This document shows, piece after piece, positions 42,621-54,240 of a stretch of 64,000 nt of DNA; within the stretch, counting starts at the first letter, position 1, and the number at the start of each line of letters is the position of its first letter. The notes beneath the pieces were generated by a model. It saw only the letters and a program-made list of their open reading frames with translations, searched no databases and had not been told where the DNA came from. Source of the DNA: Artocarpus heterophyllus. Lineage: Eukaryota; Streptophyta; Magnoliopsida; Rosales; Moraceae. A program made the position numbers and the translations under genes. Location of the stretch: NCBI GenBank assembly GCA_025403435.1, contig CM046342.1, forward strand, positions 20,194,631-20,258,630, given 5' to 3'.

Positions 42621-42944
42621 TGTTAAAAATTTTTAATGTAATGAGCATAACCGATGAAAATTCAATACCCTCCATTAAGTCAGAATTTTCTGACTAATTG
42701 ATGGCTAATTGGCGTGGAGGAAGGAGAGAAAAGAGGGAAAGTCAAACAAATCATTCATCACTTACCATGTTTTGCCCTCTCAAAATAGGAAACCATTTAA
42801 AATAATACAAATTAATGCAAAGTCAAACCTTTTATTTCCTTAACTGATAAAATTATTTCATTATTATGCCAATTAATCACCCAATTAACGTAATTATCTC
42901 CGCCATAAATTTGGAGAGATTTCTGCTGACTACTCGTCAGCTGT

Positions 42945-43080
42945 CTTCGGCCTACCGATTTTCCTCTTCGGCCTACCGGTTCCACCAAGTTTGGCCTGCA
43001 GATGGTTTCCATCGGCCTGTCGATCTTTGACAGCCTTTTCGGCCTGTCGATCTTAAATGTCTGGCTTGCCGAACTGTCTT
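42945..43080 (-). repeat. Dyad cluster 2 in GYP3
   Basis: Six units in the orientation opposite to cluster 1: TTCGGCCTACCGA, TTCGGCCTACCGG, TTTGGCCTGCAGA, ATCGGCCTGTCGA, TTCGGCCTGTCGA and CTGGCTTGCCGAA, at intervals of about 20-25 bp. Confidence 0.82.
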
Positions 43081-43323
43081 TAAATGCCATACATTAAAAC
43101 ATTCAAATCATCATTACATCATAATTAAACATACATTAAAATGAACATGAACACTTGAACACATCGATTCCATGCGGTCGTCACCTGTCATAGAACTTGA
43201 AATAAAAGCTAATAACATTATAATCATAAATCATAACATTTCACATAAATTATTAATAAAATTTCCTTAACGTCGTTACTAACTTTATCATGATCCATTA
43301 CACAAAAATAGGTGGGTGTTACA

Positions 43324-43521
43324 CTACCAAAGCATAACACCCCTTCTTCATGTATTCTTTTTCCTCATCAAATTTAGCGAGTCTTTCTTAGAAAGAGTAA
43401 TTCTAGACCTTGATGGTTGCCTACTTTTCTTGAAATCCTGTATTACAAACCTATTAAGAATTTTATATATGTAAAACGCTTGGGATAAAGCTATTATTCT
43501 ATTCTTCCTATCCCAAAAGAT
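43324..43521 (-). pseudogene. COP1-e RNase H, N-terminal part
   Basis: The minus strand encodes residues equivalent to the KNxxIALSQAxYIxKIL...QDFKK and ITLSKKDSLNLMRK region of the other copies, ending at the family-wide TAG at 43522-43524. Confidence 0.75.
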
Positions 43522-44110
43522 CTAGATATCAAGAACATAATTAGCTTCACCCATGTCTTTCATGTCATACAGCTTGGTCAACCATAATTTCACTGATGAT
43601 AATGCCCTAACGTCATTGCCAATTGGCAAAATGTCATCTACATAGAATAGTAGAAAAACCACCTTCCCATCCTTAATGTGTTTGTAAACACATGGTTCAT
43701 CTACATTTTGTTTGAACCCATAAGTGTTAATCACCTGATCAAACCTTATGTTCCAAGAACAGGAAGCCTGCTTAAGTCCATAAATTGACTTCAACAGCTT
43801 ACAAACCTTACCCTCCTAACCCTTAGCTTTGAACCCGTTTAGCTATACCATATATATGGGCGTATCAAGATAGCTATTTACATCCATCTACCAAATCTCG
43901 TAATCGAGAGTAGCAACTATGGATAAGAGAATATGGATGGACTTAAGCATGGCTATAGGCCAAAAGGTTTCTTTGTAATCAATTCCTTCCTTTTGTATGC
44001 ATCCCTTAGCTACCATTCTAGCCTTATAGGTTTCAACTTTTTCATCTGCCCTTTCCTTTCGCTTATAGATCTACTTATACCTTATGGGTTTTACCCCTTT
44101 GGGAAGATCC
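43522..44110 (-). pseudogene. COP1-e reverse transcriptase
   Basis: Minus-strand blocks LKQASCSWNIRFDQVINTYG, VDEPCVYKHIKDGKVVFLL and the active site YVDD (43633-43644), then LTKLYDMKDMGEANYVLDI up to the shared TAG. Upstream, stops and a deletion damage MDVK...NGYLD (a short gap near 43880). Confidence 0.85.
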
Positions 44111-44500
44111 ACAAGTTCCCAGACTCGATTAGTCTCCATTGACTTTATCTCAGTGTTCATGGCTTCTGTCCATGGATTTGAATCAACATCCTTCATAGCC
44201 TCTTCATAAGTGTAAGGATCTCTATCATGTTCATTCGGTTTAGCCAAAAAGGCCTCACCATTAAACATATACCTCTCGAGTTGACGCTCAATCCACCCAC
44301 TACGTCGAAGCTCCTTAGGTTGTTGTTCGGTTGGTTTTTCTACATTGTTTGGATTGGTTTCCACTAGAACACTTGGAGTGATTGAATCACTCCTCAACTC
44401 CTTGAGTACCATTTTACTTCGAGGCTTAAAGTTGTTCACATAACTTTCCTTAAGGTAAGTTGCATTTGTAGAAACCACGACTTTCTTTTTTCCTTTGGGC
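44071..44500 (-). pseudogene. COP1-e integrase-RT linker
   Basis: A 135-codon frame on the minus strand: STNATYLKESYVNNFKPRS, VVLKELRSDSITPSVLVETN, RYMFNGEAFLAKPNEHDRD, DVDSNPWTEAMNTEIKSMET and VWELVDLPKGVKPI. The Trp codon that is TAG in COP1-b, -d and -f is intact here. Confidence 0.82.
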
Positions 44501-45110
44501 TATAGAAATAACCCCTTTTGGTCCCTTTTGGATATCCTACAAATACACAAACTTCCAAACATGCTTCTAACTTATTTGCTTCCATATATAGGGCATGAGC
44601 CAAATATCCTCATAGACGAATATGGTTTAAGGATGTCTTCTTCCTTGTCCACAACTCCTGAAGAGTTTTAGGAACTGATTTTGAAGGCACATTGTTCAAA
44701 AAATAACTTGCAGTTTGTAGTGCATATCCTCAAAAGGATAAAGGCATTGATGAATAACTCATCATGAACTTGACCATGTCCAAAAAAGTCCTATTCCTTC
44801 TCTTAGCTAGGTCATTATGGAGTGCCCGGTGTAGTCAAATGGGATAAAATCCCACTCTTTAATAAGTGTTCTAAGAACTCATCAGAGAGGTATTCACCAC
44901 CTTGATCAGATCGAAGTGCTTTTATGGGTTTACCTAATTGCTTTTCTGCTTCAACTCAAAACTCCCTAAACTTGTCAAAAGTTTCACTTTTGTAATGCAT
45001 TAGGTAAACATACCTATATCTTGAGTAATCATCAATAAAAGTCATGAAATACTCATACCTTCCTCATGCTCAGATGTTTATGGGACTACAAACATCTTTA
45101 TGCACAAGTT
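44501..45110 (-). pseudogene. COP1-e integrase core
   Basis: Minus-strand fragments include ALRSDQGGEYLSDEFL (second catalytic Asp present; the Arg codon is CGA, unlike the TGA of -b, -c and -d), QLGKPIKAL, FIDDYSRYRYVYLMHY and HKDVCSPIN (first catalytic region). The third block is disrupted (near 44810) by frameshifts. Confidence 0.8.
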
Positions 45111-45640
45111 TTAAAACCCCTTTGGGCTTATTGCCTTTAGACTTGAATGGTTTTTTGGTCATTTTGCCCTCCAAACAAGATTCATATTGTGGTATAGATT
45201 CCACCTTTAAGTGACTTAAAGGTTCATCCCTTACCAACCTTTGAATCCTATTCAGGCTAATATGACCTAATAACAAATGCCAAAGATAGATCTTATTAGA
45301 GTGAGAAGTCTTAAGTCTATTAGAGTTATTATCATTAACCTTAGTGTTAAGCAGTAAGTCCATTTTAGGTTTGATAAAAAATAGATCATTTTACATCTAT
45401 TTATCATAGATAAAAAATTTGTTTTTACAAATCACCACTTTATTATTAAAAAAAGTTGAATAAGAGTCTATTAATAAACAAGTTACAGATATTAAATTCC
45501 TTTTAAGTCTAGGAACATAAAAACAATCTTGCAAAACTAAAATCCTATAATTATCAAAATGAAGATAGATATCTTCCATTGCTTCAGCCAACACCAAGGA
45601 TCCATCGCCCAACCGAAGCATGAGGTCTTCATGTAGCAGA
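45111..45640 (-). pseudogene. COP1-e GAG-pre-integrase
   Basis: Minus-strand LRLGDGSLVLAEAMEDIYLH, CFYVPRLKRNLISVTCLL, then LLLGHISLNRIQRLVRDEP and PQYESCLEGKMTKKPF. Two open pieces are separated by a stop near 45395. Confidence 0.8.
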
Positions 45641-45900
45641 CTTCTCGTTTCTTTGAACCCTTGTGGAGAATATAAACATGATTAGTCGCTTCAAAATCGA
45701 TGACCTAAGTGTCACTCGATTCCTCAACTAAACAAGTTTCAATAACCAAAAAATCACACCTACATCCTCGAGAAAGAAAGTCCTTGCAATTCTTCTTGAT
45801 GTACCGGATCTTCTCACGGAAAAAGCACTTCAACTTTTTCAGGTTCTTCTTTTTCTTTTTCTTATTCTTACCATTTTCAGGAATAGAAGACTTCCCGTTC
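45641..45900 (-). pseudogene. COP1-e protease and zinc knuckle
   Basis: Minus-strand KLKCFFREKIRYIKKNCKDF keeps the first and last cysteines of the CCHC knuckle but has Arg for the second Cys and Tyr for His. VIDFEATNHV has DSG changed to DFE (45690-45698), and TAG replaces the Trp before it as in COP1-b. Confidence 0.8.
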
Positions 45901-46590
45901 TTAGCCTTCTACTTCCTTCCATTCCTAGGGTTAGGATTGGAACTAGATACAGCCGTCAAGTTGGCTTCACCACCCACAGGAGTTTCCCTGATCAGATTTT
46001 TGAACTCCTATAACTGCTTTATTAACTCTATTAAGGTCACATCCTGTACATTGCTCAAATTGTATAAAGCTCTAAACAAGATGAACTCCGTTGTCAAAGT
46101 CTAAAAAACCATAGTCATTTGTGACTCGGCATTGATATCAGCTCCATGGGCTTGAGCCACAACAAGGTAACCCATGACCAACATCATATGTTCCTTCACA
46201 GATGTCCCTAGTCTTTGCTTGCAATTCAAAAGTTTCTGAAGTGTCCCCTGCAGTTTTGTTATGGCTTGGCCTACAAACATGTCTACAAGATTATCAAAGA
46301 TCTGCTTCATAGTCTCATAATCTTCATGTTGAGTCTGCAGTATGTTATTCATTCTAGCCATAACATAACACCAGCCTTAATCATTAGCATCTTTCTAGCA
46401 ATCATATGCTTAGATTTGCTCATTAGTGGATTCCCCAATAGGTTCGAGAGGACACATCATCATCAGCACAAATTTTAGTTTCTCAAAGGCTAGGACGATA
46501 TTTAGGTTCCTCTTCCAATCTTTGTAATTCTTATCGGTTAATTAATTTTTATCAAGTATCGAAGATAAAACATTTTTAGACATTTTAATC
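45901..46590 (-). pseudogene. COP1-e gag (UBN2)
   Basis: The minus strand encodes MNNILQTQHEDYETMKQIFD, NLVDMFVGQAITKLQGTLQK, LLNCKQRLGTSVKEHMMLV and MGYLVVAQAHGADINAESQ, an open stretch of 86 codons at 46101-46361. Upstream are degraded equivalents of the SKNVLSSILDKN start near 46560. The remainder has stops. Confidence 0.83.
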
Positions 46591-46733
46591 TATAATAAAG
46601 ATCATATACAAAATTTTAGCAAACATTCAATAATAGTTTAGTAAGATAACACAATCAAGTAAACAAACAATTGTGTTTATGTGTCAAAACGTTGAAAATA
46701 TCACAACCTTACAATGATAATTCCTAACTTAGA

Positions 46734-47103
46734 ATTCAACAAGCTGCCTAGGGGAGACTCGTGAAATTCAATTAGAAACACGGATCCCCTCCTGATTAAT
46801 ATATGCCATCTAGGACCCGTCTGGTCTAGCGTATATTAATAATCGTTTTCTTTGGCCATTAATTTTATTAACATAGCTCCTAGGGGAGGTTAATAATAAA
46901 ATTAACATGAGTGTGTAACTGTCGTTTTCAACTATTTTATCCATGATCTATAATTGCCACCTAGGGGTGTGCAACGATAGATCATGCTAAAATAAATTAT
47001 CCTTTTAGAGATCCAACTTGATACATGATAAAATCCTTTCTTGGGGGTAGGGACAACATTGTGCTACCTATGGACCAACGATGGAGACTGTAGGTCCTCT
47101 CTT
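46734..47103 (-). ncRNA. Candidate leader RNA stem-loop array, COP1-e
   Basis: CCTAGG is kept at 46747-46752, 46879-46884 and 46960-46965, and the fifth loop has CCTAGA in complement (about 46811), as in COP1-c. Stems ATTAATATATG/CGTATATTAAT, GTTAATAATAAAATTAA/TTAATTTTATTAAC and GGACC/GGTCC pair. The loop nearest the dyad cluster has decayed to TCTTGG. Confidence 0.52.
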
Positions 47104-47549
47104 TGAAAACCTCCTCCCACTTAGTCTTTTGAAAACAAGGTTTTATTTTGAAACATGCATGAACAATTTTTAAGGAGCGGCACTCCCTATTCTATATGAC
47201 ATATTATCAACATACATAAAAAATCATATTATAATGTAGACAAGCAAAGTAATAATGCAAAGCCACAAGCAAAATAATAATAAATAATCATAATATTATA
47301 GTTCCACCCTAGAAAAAAGAAATTAAAGGTTACAAGAGATCAATCAAAACATGTTATCGATTTTTCATCCTTGAATCTTCAAGTTGTATTCATCTTCATG
47401 TGGTATCCATCTTCATGTCTTCAATCCCGCATAGATCAAATATTTCACTTTTCTAGTCATCACAAAATTTCATGTTTCCTAGAATTGTCTCAAAAATAAA
47501 AACAAAACTGCACCAAAAAATGGACCTTTTCTTAAAAACTATAGCTCTC

Positions 47550-47725
47550 TACCAACATGCCAATCTGTGTGATTGGCTTGCTGGTCGTAAGCCATCGGCC
47601 TACCAAACTTGGTAGCTCGACCTGTTGCTAGAGTTGGCTGAATCTTGGCTAGCGGACAACCTACCAAACTGTAGGTTTAGCCTATCGGTCTGCTACCATT
47701 GGCCTGCCGACCATGCAGAATTCAC
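47550..47725 (-). repeat. Dyad cluster in COP1-e leader
   Basis: Degraded units such as ATCGGCCTACCAA, CTCGACCTGTTGC, TTTAGCCTATCGG and TTGGCCTGCCGAC. Confidence 0.65.
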
Positions 47726-48202
47726 ATTTTTCTAGAAAATAAATTTTGCATAGTTATCAATCTTATTTTCAATAATTCAAAAACATAAAAATTTAGAGAC
47801 TCAAAAAATACCTTTGGAATTGCTATCATCCATCTTCTAGATCCATCTTTATTATGAATGATTATTTAATTACAAAATTTTTACAAATTTAAAATTAAAT
47901 AATAACTCCTAGACAATGATGATAGACCACTATCTAATTACATGAAAAAACCTAGATGTATATTCTAATCTCTAAGAAATCATAACCGGTACAAATTAAT
48001 TAATTAATTAATAGTTAAATAATAGTTTAATCAACCATAATTAATTAATAAACATTCATTATATAATCTCATAATAACATATAACTATATAAAAACTCTA
48101 GAGTGCCAACTCTCTAAAATATTAAATTCAAGCATAGGAGATATCAAGATCACATAATTTATATATATAGCATGATCACAAACTCGTAAATTTGCATAAA
48201 AA

Positions 48203-48219
48203 CCATGTTTCGGATACCA
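48203..48219 (-). other. Primer-binding site, COP1-e
   Basis: The complement reads TGGTATCCGAAACATGG, a decayed initiator tRNA-Met complement two bases from the LTR. Confidence 0.78.
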
Positions 48220-48221
48220 AT

Positions 48222-50076
48222 TGTTTGAAATGAGTATGCAATGAAATTTAAAAATTTTAAATCAGAATATTATCCAAAACACAATTTTGACATGCTATAT
48301 ACATAAATTAATTAGATCATACTAACCTTTGTATACTGAAGAGCTCCTGCAATTTGTATAGAGAGCAATGTTCCAAAAGAGCCTCAACCAACTAGTCTTC
48401 TTTGCTATTCTCTATCCACAATCAGAGTTTATGTGGGCACATATCGTACAGCTCTTCCATCAATGACTTCCTTCTAACCAACTAAGAAAACCTAGAGCAA
48501 AGGTTCGTGATTATGAATAAAAGCTCTCAGGGAGTTTCAAAGTATCTAATACTATAGTACTCACTCTTAACTTCTCAACTGATCTGAATAACTCAAAAAA
48601 CTCATGATAAAATCGCATAAAAAATGCATGATCAAATTATCGTTGGATCGGTAGGCTGAACTAACAGATCGGCCTGTCGAACTTGGTCCATTGGTAGGCC
48701 AAACTAACCGATCTGCCTGTCGAACTTACGATAATATGATCCCTAAGAATTGTATATTTCCCACTTGAGATTCTTTGGATAAAACGTTAATTTTAATTCA
48801 AATAACCCAATTGAGAAGTTATCTGATTAAAATAGTCATATCTAGATAGTCTTTAGGAAAATAAATATTCCCGATAATTTAACAAGTTTATCTCAAATTA
48901 ATTTACACAATTAATTCAACCGATAAATAGATATGAATTATCTGATCCTATCGAATTTCATCCAATCTAATAATTTAATATAACTCACCAATTTATTAGA
49001 AAAACATACCATATCGGTACAAGATTTATTATGACCTACCAAGGGGGACCTGATGGACTATATGGTTCAAGCTCCAATAATTATAAAATATAATTCCTAG
49101 ATACACATTTTATAATTATGAACTCTAACGCTACTCTACTAAAAGCTTAGAGCTATACTCTCAAACTATATAAAATTACGAAGCTCCAAATTAGCTAAGT
49201 GCCTATGACATATCATAATGCGTCGTATCCCCATAGGATATTCATAATAGACTTAAGGATAAATTCTATCTTACCTTCCAATTATTTTTATATTGCGTTC
49301 TATTATCTCACACATAAAAAACTTATCATCCAAGGACAGTATACAATTTGGTTACACCTATATATCCAAATGGTTGAGCGTTTTAGTTTTCCAATTATAG
49401 GATAACGCATATAAGAGAATATCATTGACTCTACCAATGAAGCTATGGATTCCATATCTATAAATACAGGTCTACGCTATTAAGAGTCATGTCTCCAACA
49501 TACCAGTATGTGCACCATCACAAAGTCAGGATTTCACTCTTTGGTACATCAAAAGGCATAAGTCAAAATAACGGGCCCTTTAGTCATTTTGGATTAAGAT
49601 ATAACATATATGATGGTCTAAAGTGAATTTATTTGTACACATAGAATTATTAATCCAAATCAATTCCACTTTTTCTCCCGATCCAATATATTGTCACCTA
49701 TGACAATGTACCAATGTTTCTACTCATGGAGTTTAACTTTAATGGCTAAGACAAACCATCTCTCGTTAAAGATGTAGACAACACAACAATCTTAGCATAA
49801 ATAAAACGCCCAACTTTATTCCCTCAATTATGGATCTTACGATTTAGACCATCACCTTTAAAATCATGTCTTCTGTATAATCTGTCCATCATATGCTTGA
49901 TTCTTAAAGGTTTAGTTGGACAGTATCAAACTCTTTTTTGCTTAACATACACTCAACAAATATGAAGGTAAAGAGGACATCATTCAATATATGAATAAAA
50001 AACAAATTCTTTATTGATAAAATTTCTCCAAAAACATATTACAACATTTTACTCCTTAGGGCATACATGTTTAACA
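48222..50076 (-). mobile_element. COP1-e 5' LTR (1855 bp), TATA box deleted
   Basis: From TGTTTGAAATGAG (48222, the LTR 3' end in complement) to CATGTTTAACA (50076). Compared with the 3' LTR, 80 bp equivalent to 38038-38117 are missing at about 48604, between ACTCA and TGATAAAATCGC, and with them the TATA box. A dyad cluster is at 48650-48728 and a single hairpin at 48867-48945. Confidence 0.87.
48650..48728 (-). repeat. Dyad cluster, COP1-e 5' LTR
   Basis: Four units: TCGGTAGGCTGAA, TCGGCCTGTCGAA, TTGGTAGGCCAAA and TCTGCCTGTCGAA, in alternating orientation. The 3' LTR keeps only one and a half (38160-38200). Confidence 0.72.
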
Positions 50077-50654
50077 CCTAAAAAATATGCAATATAGATC
50101 TTAATTTTTTCCATTCTTTACTAGAAACATAATGAAAAAAGAATCATCTCAATTGGATATCAAATAAAGAGGTTATGATTTTTTCCCTCAAATATAAGAG
50201 GGAGAATTTTAGCTTTTACTATAGCAAAGATATCCAAGTATCAAGAGTTTAGGGGGGAGTCATAACTCTAAAAACTTGGATTTTTGATACTTTTTTGGTT
50301 TAGATTTTGGGGGAAACAACACATATCAAAAGGATCTTGATAGTCAAATCCAAATTTGAGTCCATTGGGTCCAAAGAATACCTAAAACAAATGTGCCCTA
50401 AGACAAACCAAATAAACTGCCCTCTTGATGGAAGTAGATCCCTATTACTTTATCAAGAATAAAATTCTTGTCTTTATTCATAGATTGTAGGCATAGATTC
50501 ACAAATAATTTTATGATTGTATCTGTTTGCAAATACTCCCAAAAATGCATTATCCAAGACTTAGTGTAAATAGTCACAGTGCTTTCGTTTTCTTGTCATG
50601 GAATCAAAGATATGAAAGTAAATAGACAATTTCTTATTGACTACTAAGTTTAAC
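50077..50654. other. Unassigned DNA between COP1-e and GYP2
   Basis: A+T-rich, no coding frame, no LTR ends and no similarity that I can see to the rest of the window. Confidence 0.5.
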
Positions 50655-52795
50655 TGTCATGACCCAAAATTAGGGCTATTGATAGAACTTTAAAGTTTCA
50701 TGTGTAGTGTAAAATAATAATTTTTTAGATAAGTTTTCATTTACTTTTCTATTCCAATTCTTTAACCCATAGTAATACGTCCACCTGTCAAACTTAGATA
50801 TAATATACATAATTATCATAAAGAGGTTTGTTCATCACAAAAGTGGGTTTATCATGCATCTCCTATTTAATACACAACATTTAGCATATGGTTAATACAT
50901 ATAAAGTTCTTAAGTCAAAATCTAGGGCTATTTCAGATATTAATGTTCAAAGAGATATATATATATATATACATATATATTTATGAACACAAAGCTCCCT
51001 CCAAAAGCATTACTTATAAATTTAGTCACAAACTTCTCGATGCTCCTACTACTCTATCGGACTAGCTCGCACTGAACACCACCTGAGGAAAAGAGAGGTG
51101 AGCTAGAGCCTAGCAGGAATATTGAGTACTTGGTTTTAAAATCAACAAACAAAAAAATAATCAAAGTACATGTATTTCTACAAGAAAAGAAAATATATAT
51201 AACCTTTATGATTTCAAATAAAATTGCAATTAAAACTACACAAATTAACATTCAAACAAAATTCATACATATAAAAAAATTAAATAAATAAACATTTAAA
51301 GAACATCTGTCTAAACCTATATAAGATTAGGAACTTGCCGTTGAATCTAATATTCAACTTCTAGTTGTTAGTGAAGGAAAAGGAGGAAAGAAAGGGATTT
51401 AAAGATGTCTGTGTGCTCCAAATGAGCACCCCATATCCGTTGTGCCCCAAATGAGTACTCTATGAGTAATGTAAATGTAACATTCATTAAGGAATTTTCT
51501 AAATGGCCATAGTTTAATCTAGCAGCACCACGTAGGTTTAAGACAATTTATGGAATAGGGAATAGCAATTCAAGTCACTCTCAAAATCACTACGTTGTTA
51601 GTTAGGTTAGTTTTGACAAAAATCTAGTAGCATAATGGCAATATTTTGACTAAAACCAAAAATTCAAACCTATAAAGAAGCATTCATAGAACAGTATCGA
51701 TGCATCCTAACTACAAGACGTGCCACCCAGAGCGCATATATATCAACAATAAATCAATTTTAACAAACATAATCAATAAGTAACACAAATAATTAAATCA
51801 ATAATTAACATAAATAATTAAATCAAAAAGTCTAATTATTCAATTTAATTTTTATGATCATTGAAATTAAGTTATATCACACATTTCTCACAATCATTTA
51901 ATTAAAAAATTTTAAAATGTCGAGTAGTTAAAATTCCTATCAAAAAAGTCCAACGAGGCATGAAAATGCTCTGATACGCAAAATTGAAACAATTAAGCAC
52001 AAAATTGAAAGCTTTATTTCTTGTACTTGCCCTTCGGAAATCCGTCTCACAATTTCAACATCATGAACATGTTTAGAGCATAAGAAATAGGCTAGTCTGC
52101 TCTTCCATAGAGAATTGGTAGTTGGGGTCAATAGGTTGACCGAGTTTGACTATGTATGACTAGCACTAATCGAGGAGATGGTGATCAAGGTGGGTACTAA
52201 AACAAAGCTCTCAGTTAGAGGAGCACATTTCCTATGGTTGGTCCTCCAAACGATGTCTAATTTGCCAAAAATTTAGCAAAAACAATCAAAAAGGGAGGTG
52301 TCATGGGCACAAAGAAAACTGGTGATGATCGGACCAGTGAGGGGATGGTTTTTGCTCCTCTCAACATGGGAAGCACAATGGCATGGTTGCTTAAACAAAG
52401 CAGAGTCAGATGGTGTTAGAATCAAGTGGGAGAAGCTTGAAACTTGATTTTCAGAATAGCTAGTAGTGAGGGAGCTGGTGCTGCTCTGGCCACTAGAGGT
52501 TTGGGCTACGGTGCTACCGATTAGTTGATGTATGCAGGTAGTGGTGGTTGGATGTTGGCTGGCAAACATGGGCAGTGGGTGGGTAGTTTAGACATGAAAA
52601 AGAGGATGCAAAGGGAAAAAAAAAGAGAGAGTGTGAGTGGGAAAAATCTGATTTTGGGGAAATTTTTTTAAAATTATTTTGTTTATTTGTTTAATGTTAG
52701 AAACTTCTAGAGTTATTTCTTTCCCAAAAATCTTTTTAAATTTCAAAATAGTTCAAAATTTGAAATTTCTATAAAGTAAAATTAAGGGTTTTGCA
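50655..52795 (-). mobile_element. GYP2 3' LTR (2.14 kb)
   Basis: The plus strand starts TGTCATGACCCAAAATTAGG and ends AGGGTTTTGCA, followed by purine-rich complement (polypurine tract) and the integrase end. The LTR is unlike GYP1 and has no dyad cluster. The minus-strand frame 52273-52569 inside it shows no family similarity. Confidence 0.78.
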
Positions 52796-53099
52796 ATCTA
52801 CCCACTTTAGAAAATTTCATCCCCGAAATTTCCGAGAACAACTTCAATCTGGAGATTAAATAGGTGAGGCTATTTCTCATATAACTCAGACTCTAAATAC
52901 CAAGTAGCTTCTTCTTGTTTATAGTATTGCATAATATTTTGACAATGGAATCTCTTTGTTTTACAGCACCTTAAGTTCTCGAGCCAATAATCTGCATTGG
53001 TTTTTTCTCATAAGTCACATCCTCTAGATAGGTAATTCGGCCGATTGGACAATATGGGAGCGGTCTGTCATATTTTCTCTTAACATTGAGACATGAAAA
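52796..53099 (-). pseudogene. GYP2 integrase C-terminal region
   Basis: Minus-strand words VTYEKKPMQIIGSRT and QRDSIVKILC followed by NTINKKKLLGI correspond to the LDRQVRxLRxKEIxxVKVLW...EEATWE end of plant chromovirus integrases, with stops. Confidence 0.68.
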
Positions 53100-53392
53100 A
53101 CCTTGTGACATGAATAAAGTGCTCAACTTTATTCCCTCAATTACAAACCTTCTATATTTAGATAATCACCATAAGATTCATGTCTTCTGCATAATCTGTT
53201 GATCATATGCATGATCTTAAAGGTTTATATTGATAGTCTTAGATTTTTTTTGCTTATAATACATTCAATATAAAAAAACATAAAGAAGACAAATTTAATA
53301 TATGAAATAAATATTAAACTCTTTATTGATTAAACGCCTTAAAAAACAATTGTCTCATTTAATATTTGGGCATCTAGTCTAACAGCAATTCC
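53100..53392 (-). mobile_element. Fragment of a diverged COP1 LTR inside GYP2
   Basis: The right end GGGCATCTAGTCTAACA is the complement of an LTR start (TGTTAGACTAGATGCCC). The sequence follows the first 290 bp of COP1 LTRs (AATAAAGAG..., GGAATAAAGTTGAGC...) with many differences, then stops. GYP2 coding sequence continues on both sides. Confidence 0.78.
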
Positions 53393-54240
53393 AAATGATA
53401 TGCAACATTCCCAATTTTTTTGGTGATGACAAAAGGTTCAATGAATCGTAGGACTATCTTTCTCTTAACCCCAAAGCGGGTAACCCCACGTCTAGGAGTG
53501 ACTTTCAAAAATACTAAGTCCCTAACTTCAAATTCAATTTCATGTCTTCTTAGGTCTATATATCTCTTTTAACGACTTTGAGTAGCTTGAAGTCTTTCTT
53601 GGATTTTCTTAATATTCTCTGTGATTTCTTGCACTTTAGTAGGTCCAAGGGTAAGAACTTCCTTTACACTAGCCCAATACAAAGGTGATCTACATGGTCT
53701 CCCATATAAGGCCTCGTATGGCACCATGCCAACGCCAGCTTGATCGCTGTTATTGTAAACAAACTCAACTAAGGGCAAGTGGTTAAGCTAGCAACCGCCA
53801 AAGTCTAAAAATCATATCCTTCAGGCTCTATGTGGTTCTTTTTGATTGATCATCTGTCTGTGGGTGGTGAGTAGTACTGAGGTTCAGCTCTATTCCCAAA
53901 GCCTTTTGTAATGCCTTCCAAAACCTTGAGATAAATCGTGGCTTTATCAGAAACTATACTAGTGGGTACTCCTATAAGCAAACAATATTTTCAATATAGA
54001 GGGGGCTAAGTTTTAAGAGTAGGTAGTCTATCTTTACAACAATCGATTAACTACTACCCATATCATGTTGTACCCTTCAAGTGTGGTGGCTAAGCATATC
54101 TCGAAATCCATAGTAATCTTATCCTACTTCCAATCTGGAATTGGCAAGGGCTGAGGTACTCTATACAAATATCAATGGTCGGCCTTCACTTATTGAAAAG
54201 TCATGTAGTTTTTGACAAACTCAGCTATATCATGTTTTAT
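53393..54240 (-). pseudogene. GYP2 integrase core
   Basis: The minus strand gives PLVEFVYNNSDQAGVGMVPY, EALYGRPCRSPLYWASVKE (the conserved YGRxCRSP/ALYG region of plant gypsy integrases) and, near 54110-54150, a degraded DKITMDFEICL block. Stops and frameshifts separate them. Confidence 0.8.

Larger units (their letters stand above)
40235..43323 (-). mobile_element. GYP3: 3.1 kb non-coding solo-LTR-like insertion
   Basis: Flanked by CTACC at 40230-40234 and 43324-43328, with COP1-e RNase H continuous on both sides. The complement starts TGTAACACCCACC and ends GGGGGGCGTTTTA. It has no coding sequence, primer-binding site or internal LTR boundary. Like GYP1, it starts TGTAACACC in complement, carries a GA-rich tract (42488-42620) and dyad clusters, and so is best read as a long gypsy solo LTR. 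The terminal A in place of CA is odd, and a large non-autonomous derivative is the alternative. Confidence 0.75.
46591..48202 (-). other. COP1-e untranslated leader
   Basis: Non-coding. It contains the stem-loop array (46734-47103) and a decayed dyad cluster (47550-47725), in the same order as the other leaders. Confidence 0.75.
37969..50076 (-). mobile_element. COP1-e: copia element, minus strand, with GYP3 inside
   Basis: The order on the minus strand is 5' LTR (48222-50076), primer-binding site, leader, gag, protease, integrase, reverse transcriptase, RNase H (split by GYP3 at 40235-43323) and a truncated 3' LTR (37969-39548). The LTRs carry one hairpin where other copies have two, which marks it as a distinct subfamily. 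Confidence 0.9.

Noticed and set aside
52273..52569. 98-codon minus-strand frame, possible host gene
   Set aside because: It lies inside the GYP2 LTR, has Ser/Thr-rich low-complexity content and no recognisable domain.
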